From positions 1-9,671 of the forward strand of contig SCPW01000071.1 in assembly GCA_004298605.1 (NCBI GenBank): DNA of 9,671 nucleotides, written 5' to 3'. The position numbers and the translations under genes were made by a program. The notes beneath the pieces were generated by a model. That model saw only the letters and a list, made by a program, of their open reading frames with translations, did not search any database and was not told the DNA's origin. The stretch's first letter is position 1, and each line of letters starts with the position of its first letter. Positions 6,228 to 9,671 of this stretch are shown one piece after another. Origin of the DNA: Gallionella sp. Lineage in GTDB: Bacteria; Pseudomonadota; Gammaproteobacteria; Burkholderiales; Gallionellaceae.

Positions 6228-7649
6228 TCAATATTCCGTCTTTACGAACGTGCCAAACCTGCCATAACAGGGATGCCCCTGCTTGTTCTTGTGCTGGTTC
6301 AGGGTGGCATCGTAGGTTTTTCGTTTGAATAATTTTCCGCACATACTGCATCTGAAAACGTGAACCGGCCCGCCACTGGAAGAAGACCCGGCTCTACTTA
6401 CCAATCTGGTTCGCGTAGTAACGGGGCGAGCCGGCAATGACACACGTTGTGAGAGCGCAGGCGCATGCAGTGGCCCAGCCGGTGTCAGTTCGACCGCATA
6501 TCTCGGAACAAAGGAAGTCGTGCTGACCTCTACGCCCTGCATTCGATCAACCCTGTACGAGCGTGCTTCACCGGTCTCATGTTTTACTGCATATAGAAGC
6601 AGGTTTCCTTCGCTGCTCCGGCGCAACGAATACGGCTCAATGAGCCTCCAGCTATTCTGATAATGAAGATTGACGCACAGCCGGTTGGCCGCCGCGAACC
6701 GGATTGATTCCAGCGGAACTGCGGTTCGCCAGGATTGCACCATGGCGGGCGGCTGCCACGACTCGTCGAGTGCTTCCCTGATCTGCATGCCTTCAAGCAC
6801 AGGCTTCTCTGCCACTTCATACAACCAGTCCAGCACCTGCGGCAATTCATTCCAGAACTGCTCAAAGGGTGGCAACACCGGCAATTGATGCGCAAGCATG
6901 TCTTCCCATTCGGCCAGCAATTTTTCCCGTGCATCGGGCCTTATCAACGAGTCCTTACTCGGCACTGGAATATTCTTGAAGGCGCATTTCTCGCGCAAGG
7001 TATTCATTACCACCGAACGGTCCGGGCGGATTTCATCGTGCCGGTAGAGATGCACCACGTCGTACAAGTCTCTGGGACGCTCGCGCTCCGCCAAGGCTCT
7101 GACCTTTTCCGCGAAGACCTCTTCGAAGCAATAACTCAGAATATGAATCCCGGCTTCCGGACGATCCGAATACGGGTGATGAACCTCCCGCTCTTCCGGC
7201 GCAAGCACCAGCTTTTCCTTGCTCGTCAGATCGAATTTGATGCGCGCATAATTGCGCCGCTGTTGCAGTGGCCCAACATAGTACACGCGCCCTTCGGCAT
7301 ATTTTCCGCCGGGGATGTCGGCGATCTTGAAGCGGATTTGATCGGCAGGTATTTCGATACCGCTCTCTTCATAAATCCACGCCGAAATTTCGCGGAAGGC
7401 GGCGAGGAGAAATCCCTCATCAATCTGCGCTTCCTCGGTGATGGTGAAATCGAGGTCTTCCGAAAACCGGTAGGTTTCGAAATAGCACTTCTTGAGACAA
7501 GTCCCGCCTTTGAACACCCAATGCTGCGCGAGCGATTCATTCGCGGAAATGCCCGCCAGCAGCCAGCCGAGCACATAGTCCTTCTCAACCACCGGCAGCG
7601 AGAGCGACAGCTCCCGCGCCAACTCGGTAAGTTCCTGGCGATCTATCAT
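6228..7649 (-). CDS. abiEii: AbiEii/AbiGii-family nucleotidyltransferase toxin with WYL-like and Cys/His C-terminal regions
   Basis: This is the toxin half of an AbiE toxin-antitoxin and abortive-infection system. The start at 7649 is chosen because its ATG overlaps the antitoxin TGA (ATGA); a longer frame exists but starts inside abiEi. The 473-residue product opens with a nucleotidyltransferase fold: KGGTCLKK at 48-55, SEDLDF at 63-68 (the acidic pair that binds metal), a lysine in YARIKFDLT, and EEVFAEKVRAL...RPRDLYDV at 176-198, the family's later motifs. This domain fills about 1-290. Residues 315-390 look like a WYL-type ligand domain: AAANRLCVNLHY, LIEPYSLRRSSEGNLLLYAV and ARSYRVDRMQGV. 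A low-complexity linker (GSSSSGG, 421-427) leads to a Cys/His module with Cys434, Cys437, His453, His459 and Cys461, likely zinc-binding. Simple AbiEii proteins are near 300 residues, so the C-terminal additions are notable. Toxicity and anti-phage action are inferred from the family. Confidence 0.88.
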   Translation of the reverse strand: MIDRQELTELARELSLSLPVVEKDYVLGWLLAGISANESLAQHWVFKGGTCLKKCYFETYRFSEDLDFTITEEAQIDEGFLLAAFREISAWIYEESGIEIPADQIRFKIADIPGGKYAEGRVYYVGPLQQRRNYARIKFDLTSKEKLVLAPEEREVHHPYSDRPEAGIHILSYCFEEVFAEKVRALAERERPRDLYDVVHLYRHDEIRPDRSVVMNTLREKCAFKNIPVPSKDSLIRPDAREKLLAEWEDMLAHQLPVLPPFEQFWNELPQVLDWLYEVAEKPVLEGMQIREALDESWQPPAMVQSWRTAVPLESIRFAAANRLCVNLHYQNSWRLIEPYSLRRSSEGNLLLYAVKHETGEARSYRVDRMQGVEVSTTSFVPRYAVELTPAGPLHAPALSQRVSLPARPVTTRTRLVSRAGSSSSGGPVHVFRCSMCGKLFKRKTYDATLNQHKNKQGHPCYGRFGTFVKTEY

Positions 7650-8455
7650 GCCGCGCCCTTCATCCAGCCTTTCGGCACCCATAGCCGCCAGCGCGAAATC
7701 AGCCGCTCTGCGGGTTGCTTCGGATCAATACGCGCATTCCCCTTGGTCAAGCGTTGGGCGCATTGTCCGATGATGCCGCGTTCATCCGGCGCATGCTGCT
7801 CAAGCAGGAAGCCCAGACGCTTGAAAACTGCGCCGTTACCCAACTGGTCGGCATAGCCAATCAACAGTTCGAGATTCTTTGCTTCGGAATGCAGATAGTT
7901 CGCCAGCATGTCTCCCACCGAACGGACGCCCCCGCCCAGGCGTGGTTCTGCCAGCATATCGAGGATCGTCCGCGTCGGGTCGGAGACCAACACCTTCACC
8001 TGCCCGCGCCAGACCGTCTTGAGGCCGAACATCTTTTTTTCGTTGATGGTGCTGAGCAGAAAGTTCGTTCCCTTGATGACCGGATTGCGGTCGCGCGGTG
8101 TAAGTTGCGTCATCACCACCGTGGTGCGGAACAACTGCTCGGTCAGATCCCAATGCTCGGCTGCGCTCCACCCCCCGATGTAACAGGGCGAATACAGGGT
8201 AGCAGCGATTTGCCACGGGTCTTCCAAAGAAACATCAGCACTGCTCGCCTCCAAGGGCACCGGCACATAAATGCCGCGCTTGACCCGCGACAGCCAGCCC
8301 TTCTTGTTCCAGCGCGAGAGCATCTTGGCCGCATCGGTCGAGTTCGCCCCCAGAATGGCCGAAGCCTGGGCAACCGAAACCGTACCCTTAGTCCCGCGAA
8401 GAATAGCCGCCAGCCGCTCCCGATCCAGTTTGCCTATGCCTGTAAGTGCATCCAT
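7646..8455 (-). CDS. abiEi: AbiEi-family antitoxin and transcriptional autorepressor
   Basis: This 269-residue protein is the antitoxin partner. In studied AbiE systems it neutralises AbiEii and represses its own promoter through an N-terminal winged helix-turn-helix. Residues about 10-65 form that domain: VSVAQASAILGANSTDAAKMLSRW, then KKGWLSRVKRGIYVPV, the wing ending in the conserved RGIY/VP turn. Residues 75-270 are the antitoxin domain, with PWQIAATLYSPCYIGGWSAAEHW and VSDPTRTILDMLAEPRLGGG typical of AbiEi. The GIGK and QLTPRD segments are less conserved. Its stop overlaps the toxin start by 4 bases, so the two form a coupled operon with antitoxin first. The ATG at 8455 lies about 30 bases after the predicted transcription start, with no good Shine-Dalgarno, which may keep expression low. 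The promoter carries three operator-like motifs, as expected for autorepression. Confidence 0.9.
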   Translation of the reverse strand: MDALTGIGKLDRERLAAILRGTKGTVSVAQASAILGANSTDAAKMLSRWNKKGWLSRVKRGIYVPVPLEASSADVSLEDPWQIAATLYSPCYIGGWSAAEHWDLTEQLFRTTVVMTQLTPRDRNPVIKGTNFLLSTINEKKMFGLKTVWRGQVKVLVSDPTRTILDMLAEPRLGGGVRSVGDMLANYLHSEAKNLELLIGYADQLGNGAVFKRLGFLLEQHAPDERGIIGQCAQRLTKGNARIDPKQPAERLISRWRLWVPKGWMKGAA

Positions 8456-8489
8456 TGGTATATTAACTACGCATTAGTTCATCATTGAA

Positions 8490-8509
8490 TTGAACTATAG
8501 CGCTTTTAG
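8490..8509 (+). promoter_or_regulatory. Operator-like motif 1 of the abiE operon
   Basis: TTGAACTATAGCGCTTTTAG is the first of three copies of a shared 20-bp motif upstream of abiEi. It overlaps the predicted -10 box (8494-8499), so a bound repressor would block RNA polymerase. AbiEi is the likely ligand, because antitoxins of this family autorepress through repeats in their promoter. Confidence 0.6.
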
Positions 8510-8522
8510 TATATTATTTCAA
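8494..8522 (-). promoter_or_regulatory. Sigma70-type promoter of abiEi-abiEii
   Basis: On the minus strand, TTGAAA (8522-8517) is a -35 box, followed by a 17-base spacer and TATAGT (8499-8494) as the -10 box. The expected transcript start near 8487 leaves a leader of about 32 bases to the ATG at 8455. Spacing and both boxes are close to consensus. Confidence 0.7.
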
Positions 8523-8526
8523 TAGT

Positions 8527-8546
8527 CTTAAAGCGCTACAATTCAC
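8527..8546 (-). promoter_or_regulatory. Operator-like motif 2 of the abiE operon (inverted)
   Basis: Read on the minus strand it is GTGAATTGTAGCGCTTTAAG, matching motifs 1 and 3 at most positions but in the opposite direction. It sits just upstream of the -35 box. Motifs 2 and 3 together form an inverted pair with centres 27 bp apart. Confidence 0.55.
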
Positions 8547-8553
8547 CCAAACA

Positions 8554-8573
8554 GTGAACTACTACGCTTTTAA
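8554..8573 (+). promoter_or_regulatory. Operator-like motif 3 of the abiE operon
   Basis: GTGAACTACTACGCTTTTAA matches motif 1 at 15 of 20 positions in the same direction. It lies about 30 bp upstream of the -35 box, where binding could help loop or bend the promoter DNA together with motif 2. Confidence 0.55.
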
Positions 8574-8770
8574 TATATACAACTCCAACATTTTCGAAAT
8601 GCGTCTTTTTTGGTCACATTTCAGCGCCAACACCCCTCGCGCCACGCCTACCATTCCGTTCGCATCAGTACCCACTCATTTTCGACGTGGGCTCCTAGCT
8701 GGGGAATTTAAATAAACAGCATTCAATGGTACCGCCACTCTGAACAGAGACGGGCATATGCAGTAGAACC

Positions 8771-8930
8771 GGAAGCCAAGCCTGGTGCGGGTTTCCGACA
8801 TGCCGGTGAAGCGTGAAATCGCGTGACACCAGTAAAAACGATCCCGTTGTCGCCCGTGGATGGGCCTGCGGCTGACTCACATTTGGTGAGTTGGCCTGCC
8901 CCGACCGGCAGCCCGTAGGACGACGACGTT
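8771..8930 (+). ncRNA. Candidate structured RNA upstream of the integrase gene
   Basis: Several stems fall in series. GGTG/CACC (8805-8808, 8827-8830) encloses GCG/CGC (8811-8813, 8820-8822). CGTTGTC (8845-8851) can pair with GACGACG (8919-8925), closing a multibranch loop with three arms: GCCC/GGGC (8852-8855, 8862-8865); an 11-bp stem GGCTGACTCAC/GTGAGTTGGCC with two G-U pairs around ATTTG (8870-8896); and CTGCC/GGCAG (8896-8900, 8907-8911), which shares one base with the previous arm. The layout is cloverleaf-like but lacks tRNA loop sequences, so it is not a tRNA. Structured RNAs are known near integrase genes (for example the int-alpA motif), but I cannot confirm membership. The strand is assumed; the fold was drawn by eye. 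Confidence 0.35.
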
Positions 8931-9123
8931 GGATGATGAATGCGCTGGCTACTCTATGGCCAGCACCCTCCCATGGCCTGCCTGTACGGCATCCGCGCCC
9001 GTAGCGCGTGAACCAACACTCACCACTCGATTTCGGTCTTTCCGGTGGGCCGGGGATTTTCTTATGGCAGTCGTTATGGCTGTTTGCATTTCAGCTTTCC
9101 TCAATGCTGCTCAGTTAAAAATT

Positions 9124-9192
9124 CCGTTCGCCCTGAGCTTATCGAAGGGCTCTGGTTACAGGCCTGTGGTTCGACTGGTACACCACGAACGG
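9124..9192. repeat. Dispersed extragenic palindromic repeat (CCGTTCG...CGAACGG type)
   Basis: The ends CCGTTCG (9124-9130) and CGAACGG (9186-9192) are inverted, with an inner GCCCT/AGGGC pair (9130-9134, 9146-9150) around GAGCTTATCGA, and a second part GTGGTTCGACTGG...CACCACGAACGG. The CCCTGAGC...TCGAAGGGC unit is a widely scattered repeat in proteobacterial genomes, from general knowledge. It sits about 60 bases before the integrase start. When translated it yields a spurious PFALSLSKG peptide. Confidence 0.75.
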
Positions 9193-9254
9193 TTAAGTGA
9201 AGAGCATTGCGTTTTACCCGTTTCAACCACTTCAACTCAACAAGGAGATATTTT

Positions 9255-9671
9255 ATGGGAACCCGCAACTTTGATCTCGGCGCGCGCGATATGAAAGCCG
9301 CCGGCCGCATTGCCCTCGAAGAAGGCATGCGCTCGTTCGCCAGCATAGACACCATGTCCGACCGCTGGAACCTTTTCGTGGACTATATCCGCGAGCATCA
9401 CGCCATCGGGCGCATGGAAATGGTGTCGCCGGATGTGGTCATCGAATACGGCTCATGGCTGGCCGACCGGGTGGACGAAGATGAGCTTGAAGCCGCCACC
9501 GCGCAGAACTACGTGAGCGCGGTCAACCGGGTACTGGAAATTGCGCGCGGCGACCGGCATGTGGCCGTATCGCCCACTCGTGATTGCGGAATTCCGCTGC
9601 GCAACGGTATCGCCCTGGACAGACAGTTCGTCACCACCACGGATCATTTCAACTGGCTGGGCTGTTTCGAT
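9255..9671 (+). CDS. Tyrosine-recombinase integrase, Phage_int_SAM_2/Integrase_1 type (partial, C-terminus missing)
   Basis: This is the N-terminal 139 residues of an integrase of the type found in integrative and conjugative elements of proteobacteria; the frame stays open to the window edge. AAGGAG ends 7 bases before the ATG. Residues 1-100 form the SAM-like core-binding domain: MGTRNFDLGARDMKAAGRIA, then MSDRWNLFVDYIREH, GRMEMVSPDVVIEYGSWLADRV and ATAQNYVSAVNRVLEIARG. These match the pattern of ICE 'integrase domain-containing' proteins. The catalytic R...HxxR...Y residues would lie further right, so activity cannot be judged. It reads away from the tRNA-Arg fragment, about 3.2 kb from it, and is the natural candidate for the enzyme that made that att site. 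The repeat and hairpin region just upstream may control it. Confidence 0.85.
   Translation, partial: MGTRNFDLGARDMKAAGRIALEEGMRSFASIDTMSDRWNLFVDYIREHHAIGRMEMVSPDVVIEYGSWLADRVDEDELEAATAQNYVSAVNRVLEIARGDRHVAVSPTRDCGIPLRNGIALDRQFVTTTDHFNWLGCFD

Larger units (their letters stand above)
8600..9254. other. 655-base stretch without a convincing gene between abiE promoter and integrase
   Basis: Open frames here (minus 8695-8880, plus 8929-9294) lack ribosome sites and family resemblance; the plus one runs through a dispersed repeat and into the integrase start. The region instead shows a dense run of hairpins (8771-8930), a dispersed palindromic repeat (9124-9192) and the integrase ribosome site. 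A long non-coding leader in front of an integrase suggests regulatory or recombination-related DNA or RNA. Confidence 0.6.

Noticed and set aside
6735..8488. Long plus-strand open frames opposite the abiE genes (373 and 257 codons)
   Set aside because: Antisense to abiEi and abiEii, whose motifs, ATGA overlap and promoter settle the coding strand.
8695..8880. 61-codon minus-strand open frame
   Set aside because: Short, no ribosome site, no recognisable family, and it covers the hairpin-rich region.
8845..8925. Cloverleaf-like fold read as a tRNA gene
   Set aside because: The putative T loop is CCGACC rather than TTCGAAT, seven unpaired bases separate it from the closing stem, and there is no CCA or anticodon-like loop.
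8929..9294. 121-codon plus-strand open frame upstream of and overlapping the integrase
   Set aside because: It lacks a ribosome site, reads through the dispersed repeat (giving the PFALSLSKG artefact) and overlaps the well-supported integrase start in another frame.

Overview
The window looks like part of a proteobacterial chromosome of moderate GC content, probably beta- or gammaproteobacterial. This is inferred from the gene families, a tRNA with an encoded CCA end, and strong Shine-Dalgarno sites; no single marker fixes the genus. It has three blocks: a chromosomal gene cluster on the minus strand (1-4142), an IS3-family insertion (about 4622-5943), and the end of an integrative element (6093 to the right edge) bounded by a tRNA-Arg 3' fragment.

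Block 1 (minus strand, read right to left) holds a 118-codon gene of unknown function coupled to an exported transglutaminase-like protein, a 306-base gap, an exported rhodanese, an exported or lipoprotein beta-sandwich-type protein, and arsS. ArsS is a radical SAM enzyme linked to arsenosugar synthesis; its C-terminus lies beyond position 1. Three consecutive genes carry export signals, so much of the cluster works outside the cytoplasm. A perfect 22-base palindrome lies between the rhodanese and beta-sandwich genes, and a degenerate copy of it sits inside a larger structure further right.

Block 2 begins with a 162-bp nested palindrome (4439-4600) whose outer 20-bp arms match perfectly, like a MITE. 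An IS3 element follows with clear inverted repeats, orfA, orfB and an in-frame T_TTT_TTT slippery heptamer for -1 frameshifting. No target duplication flanks it. To its right are a hairpin terminator and the last 45 nt of a tRNA-Arg(ACG) gene on the minus strand. The match to a tRNA stops exactly at the anticodon loop, which is what an att site of a tRNA-targeting integrase leaves behind.

Block 3 is the element. It carries an AbiE-type toxin-antitoxin operon (abiEi-abiEii, minus strand, ATGA overlap). The toxin is longer than a simple nucleotidyltransferase: it adds a WYL-like region and a C-terminal Cys/His module. The operon's promoter (TTGAAA-17-TATAGT) overlaps one of three copies of a 20-bp operator-like motif. 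About 655 bp without a convincing gene follows, with a run of hairpins that can fold into a closed multibranch RNA, then a dispersed repeat, then an integrase of the Phage_int_SAM_2/Integrase_1 type (plus strand, cut by the right edge). The most promising undescribed items are the three-part toxin and the structured stretch upstream of the integrase.
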